Positions 1 to 7,389 of a stretch of 38,103 nt of DNA are shown in pieces. The notes beneath the pieces are model-generated. The model was not told the origin of the DNA. It worked only from the letters and a program-made list of their open reading frames with translations, and made no database searches. The first letter of the stretch is position 1. Each line of letters starts with the position of its first letter. A program made the position numbers and the translations under genes. This stretch comes from Bacillota bacterium (lineage in GTDB: Bacteria; Bacillota_I; Bacilli_A; Izemoplasmatales; UBA1188). The DNA lies in the NCBI GenBank assembly GCA_023410715.1, contig JAEYPN010000029.1, forward strand, positions 1 through 38,103, given 5' to 3'.

Positions 1-1
1 T

Positions 2-100
2 GATGAATACAATTTTAAAGGATCATCAAGGATATTTAAAGGTTTTGGATTAGCTTTAGGTGAACTACAACAAAAGCTAATCGATAAATATCAAATATAA
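2..100 (+). CDS. C-terminal end of an unidentified gene cut by the window edge
   Basis: An open frame runs from the window edge to TAA at 98-100 and gives 32 residues ending in GELQQKLIDKYQI. It is rich in charged and helix-forming residues. Too little remains to assign a family. No hairpin terminator is obvious just after it. Confidence 0.4.
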   Translation, partial: DEYNFKGSSRIFKGFGLALGELQQKLIDKYQI

Positions 101-158
101 AAGATTTAAAACACTAAGGACTTTAAATACTTAATTAAAAAGAAAGTACACAAAATTC

Positions 159-185
159 TTGACACTACCACACTACCTGACACTA
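159..185 (+). promoter_or_regulatory. Spaced ACACTA repeats upstream of tspO
   Basis: The hexamer ACACTA occurs three times in 24 bases (162-167, 170-175, 180-185). The first copy overlaps a TTGACA box (159-164). No good -10 lies at the expected distance, so the promoter is uncertain. The repeats could be a protein binding site. Confidence 0.3.
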
Positions 186-229
186 ACTTATTAACGCATA
201 AATATTATATTTATACATATATTAATAAT

Positions 230-688
230 ATGAGAAAAGATAATGTTATTAATTTTATATTTAATGTATTTACACCACTTATTTTAGGCGCAATAATGGG
301 TCTTTTAACTAAAGATGATTATTCATATTTAGATAGTATTAATAGAACTATAATGGTTCCTAATATTGTATTTCCTATCGTATGGTCTATATTATATTTG
401 TTACAAGGTATATGGTATCATTTATATTTAAAAATGGAAAACGAACCTAAAATAGATACAATATATTGGTTATCAATATTGGTTAACTTATTATTTATGC
501 CTTTATTATTTACTTTTAAACAACCTATTTTAGCAATGATAGATGTAATAGTCTTAATCTTCTTAATAGGTTATTTATTCTTTTATTCACTTGGTAAAAA
601 ATATAAGATAGGATACTTATATTTACCATATTTGTTGTGGCTTATAGTCGCATTCTCATTAATGTTAGATATTCTAATACATAATTAG
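230..688 (+). CDS. tspO: TspO/MBR family membrane protein (tryptophan-rich sensory protein homologue)
   Basis: The product has 152 residues, the usual TspO length, and five hydrophobic segments. Family hallmarks are visible: a P-x-x-VFPIVW-x-x-LY stretch at about residues 44-58 and the C-terminal LPYLLWL segment near 132-138 followed by a helix. TspO proteins bind porphyrins and cholesterol-like ligands in the membrane; the role in this group is not settled. There is no Shine-Dalgarno sequence before the ATG. A TATATT box at 218-223 would put the transcript start at about the A of the ATG, so the message may be leaderless. The gene stands alone and is followed by a terminator at 707-737. Confidence 0.85.
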   Translation: MRKDNVINFIFNVFTPLILGAIMGLLTKDDYSYLDSINRTIMVPNIVFPIVWSILYLLQGIWYHLYLKMENEPKIDTIYWLSILVNLLFMPLLFTFKQPILAMIDVIVLIFLIGYLFFYSLGKKYKIGYLYLPYLLWLIVAFSLMLDILIHN

Positions 689-706
689 ATTAATACATTG
701 AATTGA

Positions 707-737
707 AAAAAACGACTTAAAACTAAGTCATTTTTTT
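707..737 (+). terminator. Rho-independent terminator of tspO
   Basis: The stem is GACTTA (714-719) with TAAGTC (724-729) and a loop of AAAC. An A-run precedes it and seven T follow (731-737). It lies about 25 bases after the tspO stop. Confidence 0.8.
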
Positions 738-838
738 AAGATTGAAGTATTATAAAAAAAATTTAATCCTTTACTATGTTGAAATTCGTTTATTTTAATT
801 ATTAAATCTATTTTATTGTTTAAAAAATATCTAAAAAC

Positions 839-866
839 TTGACCTAGGTCAAATAATAAGTATAAA
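839..866 (+). promoter_or_regulatory. Promoter with 14-bp palindromic operator
   Basis: TTGACCTAGGTCAA (839-852) is a perfect palindrome. Its first half doubles as a -35 box (TTGACC) 16 bases before TATAAA (861-866). This is the usual layout of a repressor-controlled promoter. No intact gene follows within 1.5 kb, so the target gene is probably among the decayed frames downstream. The regulator is not in the window. Confidence 0.45.
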
Positions 867-885
867 TATATATGAATATTATTTT

Positions 886-990
886 TTAAAAATTTATGTT
901 TCTTAATAAATACATAACAAAAGAAGTCGATTCACTAGTGATGCCGACCACATCAAGTGGACACATAAAAACTAGTAAACCAACTTCCAT
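886..990 (-). other. Possible 34-aa ORF on the minus strand, alternatively a structured intergenic element
   Basis: On the minus strand an ATG at 990 opens 34 codons with mixed codon use, ending in TSFVMYLLRNINF. Upstream are TTGCAT (1024-1019) and TATACT (1000-995) with an 18-base spacer, which would give a leaderless transcript. There is no ribosome binding site. The same DNA can fold: GTCG (926-929) with CGAC (945-948) around CACTAGTG, then CCAC (948-951) with GTGG (957-960). ACTAGT occurs three times (934, 971, 992). I cannot tell which reading, if either, is real. Confidence 0.2.
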
Positions 991-1132
991 TACTAGTATA
1001 TCACAAAACAAAAATAATATGCAAAAAAAATGATAATGTTGTTTAAAATGATGATATTCTTTCTACAAATATATTTAGTTAGCAGTTCCATTATAGAATA
1101 TAAAAAGTCTAGAAAAAAGGTATTAACTTAAA

Positions 1133-1444
1133 TTGAAAAAAACTTGGTTAAAAGATAAGCTTGATAGTAACGCATTAAAACTTTAGATGCAATTTATTAA
1201 TTTGCAGGCGGGTATTATTATGTTATGTAAAGAACTTGGTATGAAGGATATTAATTAAATGACTAATGTTGTAAGAAGTGCATTTAGTTAACCTGATAAC
1301 AAGCTAAAGAATGGTCAATTTACTAAAGATTGCAAGAAGAAAGACAATAATTTACTTGAAAAAATATTGAGACATCATAAAAAAATAACCTCTAAAGTGA
1401 TTTTAACACCCATTAACTACACTATCATAATATGGATCGTTTAG
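1133..1444 (+). pseudogene. Remnant reading frame with internal stops, family unknown
   Basis: One frame gives about 104 codons of protein-like sequence (segments such as MQFINLQAGIIMLCKELGMK) interrupted by TAG at 1184 and TAA at 1256 and 1289. No TGA interrupts it. The stop at 1289 sits between S and P, where a glutamine would be natural. The family is not recognised. It is probably part of the same decayed locus as the next entry. Confidence 0.45.
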
Positions 1445-2041
1445 ATTTTACAAAGAGAATCAGCAGTAAAAAAACTAATTTATTAGTTGAGAGTAAAAAC
1501 TCATTTAAAAATGGTAATAATGCAATTAAAGTTAAATAATTCGAGCTAAATAACATTTCTAAACGAGTATTTGGTCAAGATGCTACTATAGTTGATAGCG
1601 AAAAAGCATTTAAAGCCTATGAATAAGACACCAAGAATTTAAACAAATGGCTAAGAATGGATGGTAATATACTTCTAACATGCTGGAGTTAAAAGAAATT
1701 TTTAACTTAATTTCTAAATAAAAAAAGAAATCCTTAAGAGTTTTTATCCACACTATGTGCCTCTATCTCGTTATTTAAAGCACAAGCTAGCATTCTTTAG
1801 TACTATAAGTACAAACAACAAAGTATCAAATACAATTGAAGGTGCTAAAGGTTCCAACTTAAAAATCTTGCTTATTGATGTAATATTATTAAGACAAACA
1901 ATGCAGACATTTAAAGAAGGTCAATTAAATGAGTTAAGTAATAATATTTATGATGCATATAATAAGTCAAAGACAAAACTTTTTCAAATTAATAAAATTA
2001 TAACTAAAGAAACAATCTATCAATTAGGTGCGATTGTATAA
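1432..2041 (+). pseudogene. Remnant of a helical protein, broken by several TAA stops and a frameshift
   Basis: From ATG 1432 the frame reads MDRLDFTKRISSKK and then protein-like sequence with TAA at 1537, 1624 and 1690 and two more before about 1730. The sense then passes to another frame that stays open to 2041 (94 codons from a GTG at 1757, segment DVILLRQTMQTFKEGQLNEL). The content is helical and charged. I do not recognise the family. No ribosome binding site precedes 1757, so that open piece is probably just the tail of the dead gene. Confidence 0.5.
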
Positions 2042-2397
2042 AAAATATACCGACATCATTTATTAAAAGAAAAACAATAAATTTATTAATGGTAATAGTT
2101 TAGCAACAATCAACTTGATTTTTTTATCTAATTTTATACCTAATATTTTAGTTCAAATCTATTTAGTTGAATAACATCCAAAATAATACAAAAAACTAAA
2201 AAAAATAACTAAATATGACAAAATAATTCAAGTTTTTTATTATCCCTGTTGTACAATTTTTATTTGAGATTTGTAAACATTTGACATTTAAAATATTTAA
2301 TGGTACTTTGTTTTATATATGGGATATATTATTTTGTGCATTGCTTGTTAAAATTAGATTTTTTAAATAGATATTTATTATAATTGAAAGAGGAGAT

Positions 2398-3227
2398 ATG
2401 ATTTAAAAAATAGTTTTATTTTTTATTTAACCATTGTTTTCTTTTTTATTTTTATTCAGAACAAATGTAGATTTGTATTGTAATTAAAATGTTGCAGGTT
2501 ACGGATTTTATCTTGATGATTAAACTTACACAGTAGGATTTTATGACTATACTAGGGTAAATGTATATTATTCTCTTGGCAGTCTTGTTGGTAATACATC
2601 CATTTTGAATGGATATGCTAGACAAAAAGCTAAGGTCAATGATAATTACAGAGACGTTATTCTAGTTATGGTGCATATAAACCCAGTGGATACATATTAA
2701 TCTTCTATAAAATAATATTATCATGAAATCAACAATGAAGTAAAGATACAAATGTCACTTACTGATGACCAAACATATGTAAATTATTCGCTAAATACAA
2801 GTATTGTTACATTAACGAATAGTATTAATTTCTCAGATTGTGGATCAGTTAAGGGTGATGGAACATTTACTAGAACTTTTATAGTTGGAGAATCTGCTGG
2901 TTATACAGAAAATGGTTTATAGATCACATCAAAAATGCCACACAACTAAACCACTTATCAAACAAGATATCTCTATAAGTATTAAGCAGCTTTTTTGGAT
3001 TAGCTGGAGATAAAGCATGAAATATTTAGTGCAACTCATCACACAAAGCATATGCAATGCACATGTTTTATGAACCTGCATACAAGACAAATTTCACGAT
3101 AACTTACTTTATAAGTTTCAATTTTACTACCACTTCAGATAAAGAATGGATTGGTAGAATTTTGACTTAAAATCCAAATAAAAGTAATTATTTAACATCA
3201 ACTTGTACAATCAAATATATTAGATAA
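2398..3227 (+). pseudogene. Decayed secreted-protein gene, first gene of duplicated unit A
   Basis: A strong ribosome binding site (AAAGAGGAG) precedes ATG 2398. The frame begins with a hydrophobic signal-like stretch and runs about 190 codons with TAA or TAG interruptions, several in contexts that suggest lost glutamines (for example before TYTVGFYDYTR). Near 2985 the sense shifts frame and continues through AYAMHMFYEPAYKTN to TAA at 3225-3227, 20 bases before the next gene. The intact protein would have had about 275 residues. Copy B at 6643 has AAA where codon 3 here is TAA, which supports nonsense mutation. The family is unknown; position suggests a partner or cargo of the downstream ABC transporter. 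Confidence 0.6.
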
Positions 3228-3247
3228 TTATATGTAGAGGTGATTAT

Positions 3248-3832
3248 ATGAAAAAGTATATGAAAAAGTATTGGATTATTATTGTAGCTTTAGTAGTTGT
3301 AATTGCAGGTATTGTAACATTGGTGATGAGATCCCGTCAGTCATATCATCCTGATGATTATGATAAAGCTATTTTAATTCTTAATGAAACTGATCCTGTT
3401 GATATTTATATCTATGGAGAAAAAATACCATTTAAAGAAGAACTAAAAATTACATATTTAAGTAATCTAGACTCATTTTTTAAGGAAAACCACGATTCAA
3501 AAACAATTTTGTTGATATCTGATATGAATTCTAGTGTTACATTGACAGAACAGGCAATATCATCAATTAGCAATGAAATAAATAAAAATTTAAATTTTGA
3601 TTTTTATTATTTAGGTAGTCAATATATGGATATACTTACAGAAGAAAATATTTTCTATGGTAGAGTATTTGAAAATGAATTTTGTATTGGCAATGTTAGT
3701 GTTCATAATAAGAGAAGTATTTGGTCTGGAATATGGACAACATCTGATATATCTCAAACAAACAACAATAAAGAAACTTTATCTTATATACTTGTATTAC
3801 AGTTTGTTGATGTACTAAAGGAAAATTACTAA
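3248..3832 (+). CDS. Membrane-anchored extracytoplasmic protein, unit A
   Basis: The product has 194 residues: a short basic N-terminus, one membrane segment at about 11-27, then a soluble domain of about 165 residues that should lie outside the cell. There is no lipobox cysteine, so it is probably a signal anchor. The family is not recognised. An AGAGGTG ribosome binding site lies 6 bases before the ATG. It ends 11 bases before the ABC transporter gene, and both are duplicated together at 6794-9954; the two copies match at roughly 80-85% of residues by eye. Constant linkage suggests an accessory or substrate-binding partner of the transporter. Confidence 0.75.
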   Translation: MKKYMKKYWIIIVALVVVIAGIVTLVMRSRQSYHPDDYDKAILILNETDPVDIYIYGEKIPFKEELKITYLSNLDSFFKENHDSKTILLISDMNSSVTLTEQAISSISNEINKNLNFDFYYLGSQYMDILTEENIFYGRVFENEFCIGNVSVHNKRSIWSGIWTTSDISQTNNNKETLSYILVLQFVDVLKENY

Positions 3833-3843
3833 AGAGGTGTATT

Positions 3844-6414
3844 GTGCTAAAACTAGAAAACATTTGGAAAGAGTACGAGCAACAAAATGGGAATAAGGTT
3901 ATAGCTCTAGAAAACATCAATTTAGAATTCAATTGCTGTGAGATGATTTGTATTGTTGGGGAGAGCGGTTGTGGAAAATCGACACTGATCAATATTCTAT
4001 CAGGCATCGATGAAATGACAAAGGGCAATTATGTTCTAGGGAATTGCTTGACCAGTACGCTATCGGAATCAGATTGGGATGATTATCGAAATGTAGTTTT
4101 TGGAGTCTTATTCCAAGACAATTACCTATTTGAAAATGAAACAATTCAATATAATTTGTCATTGCCAGGTAAAATCAATCATATTTCTCATGAAAAGTCA
4201 TTGAATGAGGTGCTAAGAATTGTTGGTCTTGAAAGGTATGAGAATAGAAAAGTAAAACACCTGAGTGGCGGGCAGAAGCAACGAGTTGCGATTGCTCGTG
4301 CTTTGATGAATGATCCGAACATCATTCTAGCTGACGAACCAACAGCGAATCTTGATTCGGATAACGCCTTTCATATATTTTCGTTGCTTAAGAAAATATC
4401 AGCCAAAAAACTAGTTATTGTGGTAACACATGATAAAGATTTGGCAAATAAGTTCGGGGATAAAGTAATCACAATGAGAGACGGTAAAATCCTTGATGTG
4501 ATGGAGCATACAAGAAATGAAATAGGCAACTTTGAGTTGTCTATTTTGTCAATAGATAAGAGACAAAACATAGAAGGAAATGGATTTCAGGAGCTGTATA
4601 GCAAAATCAAGAAAACTATTCTCCAAGATTTAGACAATGCAAATAACCTTTTTTCAATTTCTTTGAAGTGTGATAGGATAGATAATTTTAAGAAGACAAA
4701 TGCATTTTTACTACCAGATTTAGAATATGTAAGGTCACAAACACAAAGAATGCCAAAGAAAGATTTGTTTAAAGAAAGCATTCAAGATCTGTTTCGAAAT
4801 AAGAAAAGGTTTATTGTGTCCTTGATCATGTACAGCTTATTGATGTTCTTGCTTTTAACCGTTTTGTTTTTAGGATTTGGCAACCAAAAACGAGTGATTA
4901 CTGACTATTTAGATACCTATGAAATTAATGATCTTGTCATTTACAAAGAAGCTAGTTATACAAATAAATTCTTTGATATTAAACAAAAAAATTTGTATAA
5001 AGATAAAACAATGTATTCATTTATAGAATCTTTAGATATGATTTCAAGTCTTTCCTATTGTCTTGGTCAATATCATATCCAGGATAATAAGAATATGGTA
5101 GGAGAGTCAGGAAATAACAGTGTTAATGAAATTTATGGCGTCAGTATATATCTTTTTTCTGGTAATAAAAATGATATAACATACAAAGGTTCTTTCCCCG
5201 TTTATGAAGATGAAATCATGGTGACAGATTACCTTTTTGATACGTTTGGATACACCTTAGATAAAAAAAATGATATTTATATCAATGATGTAAAGTTTAC
5301 TATCACAGGATATATTGTGACGGATTATAAAACATATGGTATTCACGAAAAAACAGGAACTACTGACTATACAGATATATCCGATTACAAGTTAAACTAT
5401 GAATATATGACAGCATATGTTTCTGAGTCAGCTATGGCAGGTCTGGGATTTTCAAAAGAAGTACTCGATCTCCCTCTTAGCAATTTTTTGTATTCTAATA
5501 ATTTTAGTAGGTATACGAGTAAATTAGTAAAATATGGATCAGTGGAAGAGGAACGTTTAAATGATATAGATTTAGTTTGGGGTAGATACCCCTCAGCTTT
5601 AAATGAAGTTTTAGTTTCCAAGTCCTATCTTCATTATGCAGGGATTGACGATTACGATAAAATCCAGAATTCTTATTTTTTCAATAATATGTATGATGAG
5701 TATTATGGCAATTTTTATCGAGATTCGATTAATCTATACGAATTCTTTAAAGAGGGAATAAAAATAGTTGGTGTCTATGAAAAAGTTGGTTTTGATTCAG
5801 ATGTTGCTAATTCCGATGTGATAATTAATCCAACAATATTCGCTGAAATAATGAAACAATACTATCGTTATTATGTGTTTGACAACATTCGAGTACACTA
5901 CACTGATTTGAACCAAGTCGTTCAAGAATTGTATAATCATGACTATCAAATAGATGAACCAAATATTATTAAAATCAATGATTTCTTCAACAGTGTAAAT
6001 AAGTATTTTGATTTCATTCTTTTAGGTACTATTGTATTGGCTTTTCTTGTAATATTTCTGCTTATCAATACCTTATCTAACTCAATATTAGATAAAAATC
6101 GAAATATAGGCATTCTTAGATTGATTGGAGTGAAGAAGAAAGATACGATGGTAATATTTTCTTTGCAAAGTGTGATTTTGGTTGTATCTGGACTCTTGTT
6201 AGGATTTGTTGGTTCAATTATTGCTTTGAAATACATGAATCATTTTTCTGCATATCAATTTGAAGTGTATGAAAACTATTTTAATTTGATTATTGTCAAT
6301 AACGTTGCTTTATTATTAGTCTTTATTGGTGGAATTATTTTAGGTTTTATCTGTACATATATTCCAATTAATCGCTTTTCCAAACTTAAGCCATATGAAA
6401 TTATTAAGTTTTGA
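3844..6414 (+). CDS. Fused ATPase-permease ABC transporter, MacB/FtsX type, unit A
   Basis: The 856-residue protein starts at GTG after AAAGAGGTG. Residues 1-220 are an ABC ATPase: Walker A GESGCGKST (39-47), Q-loop Q91, signature LSGGQ (140-144), Walker B ILADEP (161-166) and H-loop His196. A linker leads to the first membrane helix (about 323-346), then an extracytoplasmic domain of about 370 residues, then three helices near 721-745, 772-798 and 812-840 forming an FtsX-like domain. This four-helix layout is that of MacB-type systems, which transmit ATPase movement across the membrane to export or release peptides and lipoproteins rather than to import. It probably works as a dimer with the 194-aa anchored protein. 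The substrate is unknown. It ends in TGA. Confidence 0.85.
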   Translation: MLKLENIWKEYEQQNGNKVIALENINLEFNCCEMICIVGESGCGKSTLINILSGIDEMTKGNYVLGNCLTSTLSESDWDDYRNVVFGVLFQDNYLFENETIQYNLSLPGKINHISHEKSLNEVLRIVGLERYENRKVKHLSGGQKQRVAIARALMNDPNIILADEPTANLDSDNAFHIFSLLKKISAKKLVIVVTHDKDLANKFGDKVITMRDGKILDVMEHTRNEIGNFELSILSIDKRQNIEGNGFQELYSKIKKTILQDLDNANNLFSISLKCDRIDNFKKTNAFLLPDLEYVRSQTQRMPKKDLFKESIQDLFRNKKRFIVSLIMYSLLMFLLLTVLFLGFGNQKRVITDYLDTYEINDLVIYKEASYTNKFFDIKQKNLYKDKTMYSFIESLDMISSLSYCLGQYHIQDNKNMVGESGNNSVNEIYGVSIYLFSGNKNDITYKGSFPVYEDEIMVTDYLFDTFGYTLDKKNDIYINDVKFTITGYIVTDYKTYGIHEKTGTTDYTDISDYKLNYEYMTAYVSESAMAGLGFSKEVLDLPLSNFLYSNNFSRYTSKLVKYGSVEEERLNDIDLVWGRYPSALNEVLVSKSYLHYAGIDDYDKIQNSYFFNNMYDEYYGNFYRDSINLYEFFKEGIKIVGVYEKVGFDSDVANSDVIINPTIFAEIMKQYYRYYVFDNIRVHYTDLNQVVQELYNHDYQIDEPNIIKINDFFNSVNKYFDFILLGTIVLAFLVIFLLINTLSNSILDKNRNIGILRLIGVKKKDTMVIFSLQSVILVVSGLLLGFVGSIIALKYMNHFSAYQFEVYENYFNLIIVNNVALLLVFIGGIILGFICTYIPINRFSKLKPYEIIKF

Positions 6415-6543
6415 TGTGGAATATATATGGTAATTTCAACATTTTTTAAAATTAAGTGTATATAGTGTTTTCCATAATTATTATTGTACTTAGACATTTG
6501 GATTCAATAGTAAATTTACAGGAATGCTAAAAATCTTGATGGG

Positions 6544-6570
6544 GTGTATTAATATTAATTAATAATACAC
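6544..6570 (+). repeat. Inverted repeat between the two duplicated units
   Basis: GTGTATTA (6544-6551) pairs with TAATACAC (6563-6570) around an AT-rich loop. No T-run follows, so it is more likely an operator or a weak structure than a terminator. Confidence 0.3.
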
Positions 6571-6642
6571 TAAAGGGAGTTTTTGAATATTTATATATTA
6601 TCTTATTTTAAACAAAGATTTGTTAGGGGAGGAAGAGAAATT

Positions 6643-6786
6643 ATGATTAAAAACTTAAGATTAATTTTTGAATTACCCATTAGTTTCTTTTTTTATTTTT
6701 ATTTAGGACGACTGTGAATTTGTTAAAAAGTAGTTACACGACAGCTACTAGAACAATCAAATATATTAGTTAATTATATAAAGAGG
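6643..6786 (+). pseudogene. Internally deleted remnant of the secreted-protein gene, unit B
   Basis: After a GGGGAGGAAG ribosome binding site, ATG 6643 opens a hydrophobic stretch that ends at TGA after 18 codons. The DNA at 6685-6725 aligns with 2434-2474 of unit A, and 6750-6793 aligns with 3204-3247. The start and end of the unit A gene are therefore both present and the middle, about 680 bases, is missing. It shows that unit B once carried the same three-gene layout. Confidence 0.6.
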
Positions 6787-6793
6787 TGATTAT

Positions 6794-7378
6794 ATGAAAA
6801 AGTATATGAAAAAGAATTGGATTATTATTGTAGCTTTAGTAGTTGTAATTGCAGGTATTGTAACATTGGTGATGAGATCACGTCAGTCATATCATCCTGA
6901 TGATTATGATGAAGCTATTTTAATTCTTAACGAAACTGATCCTGTTGATATTTATATCTATGAAGAAAAAATACCATTTAGAGAAGAACTAAAAATTACA
7001 TATGTAAGTAATCTAGACTCATTCTTTAAGGAAAACCACAATTCTAAAACAATTCTGTTAATATCAGATATGAATTCTAGTGTTACAATGACAGAACAAA
7101 CAATATCATCAATTATCAACAAAATTAATAACAATTCCAATTTTGATTTTTATTATTTAGGCAGCCAATATATGGATACACTTATAGAAAAAAATATTTT
7201 CTATGGTAGAGTATTTGAAAATGAATTTTGCCTTTGTAATGTTAGTGTTAGGGGTGTGCGAAGTAATTTTACGGGAATATGGACAGCATCAGATATAGCC
7301 CAGACAAATGATAATAAGGAAACTATGGCCTATTTGCTTGTGCGACAATTTGTTAGAGTACTAAAGGAAAATTACTAA
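6794..7378 (+). CDS. Membrane-anchored extracytoplasmic protein, unit B
   Basis: This 194-residue paralogue of the product at 3248 has the same single membrane helix (about 11-27) and no lipobox. The first 31 residues are nearly identical in the two copies, with a single difference at residue 8. Differences cluster in the last third (about residues 147-186), for example VSVRGVRSNF in place of VSVHNKRSIW, as if that face had been free to change. The ribosome binding site and the 11-base gap to the ABC gene are also conserved. The family is unknown; it is probably the partner of the transporter that follows. Confidence 0.75.
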   Translation: MKKYMKKNWIIIVALVVVIAGIVTLVMRSRQSYHPDDYDEAILILNETDPVDIYIYEEKIPFREELKITYVSNLDSFFKENHNSKTILLISDMNSSVTMTEQTISSIINKINNNSNFDFYYLGSQYMDTLIEKNIFYGRVFENEFCLCNVSVRGVRSNFTGIWTASDIAQTNDNKETMAYLLVRQFVRVLKENY

Positions 7379-7389
7379 AGAGGTGTAAT

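Noticed and set aside
1757..2041. Independent 94-aa gene with a GTG start
   Set aside because: No ribosome binding site, and the sense continues upstream of the GTG in the same frame into a broken gene; it is treated as part of the pseudogene.
2145..2175. TTCAAATC-like segments (also near 19815) as possible tRNA T-arms
   Set aside because: No matching acceptor, D or anticodon stems could be drawn around them.
5397..5621. Minus-strand open frames inside the ABC transporter, lipoprotein and cysK genes
   Set aside because: They are shadows of strong coding frames on the other strand and have no ribosome binding site or recognisable product.
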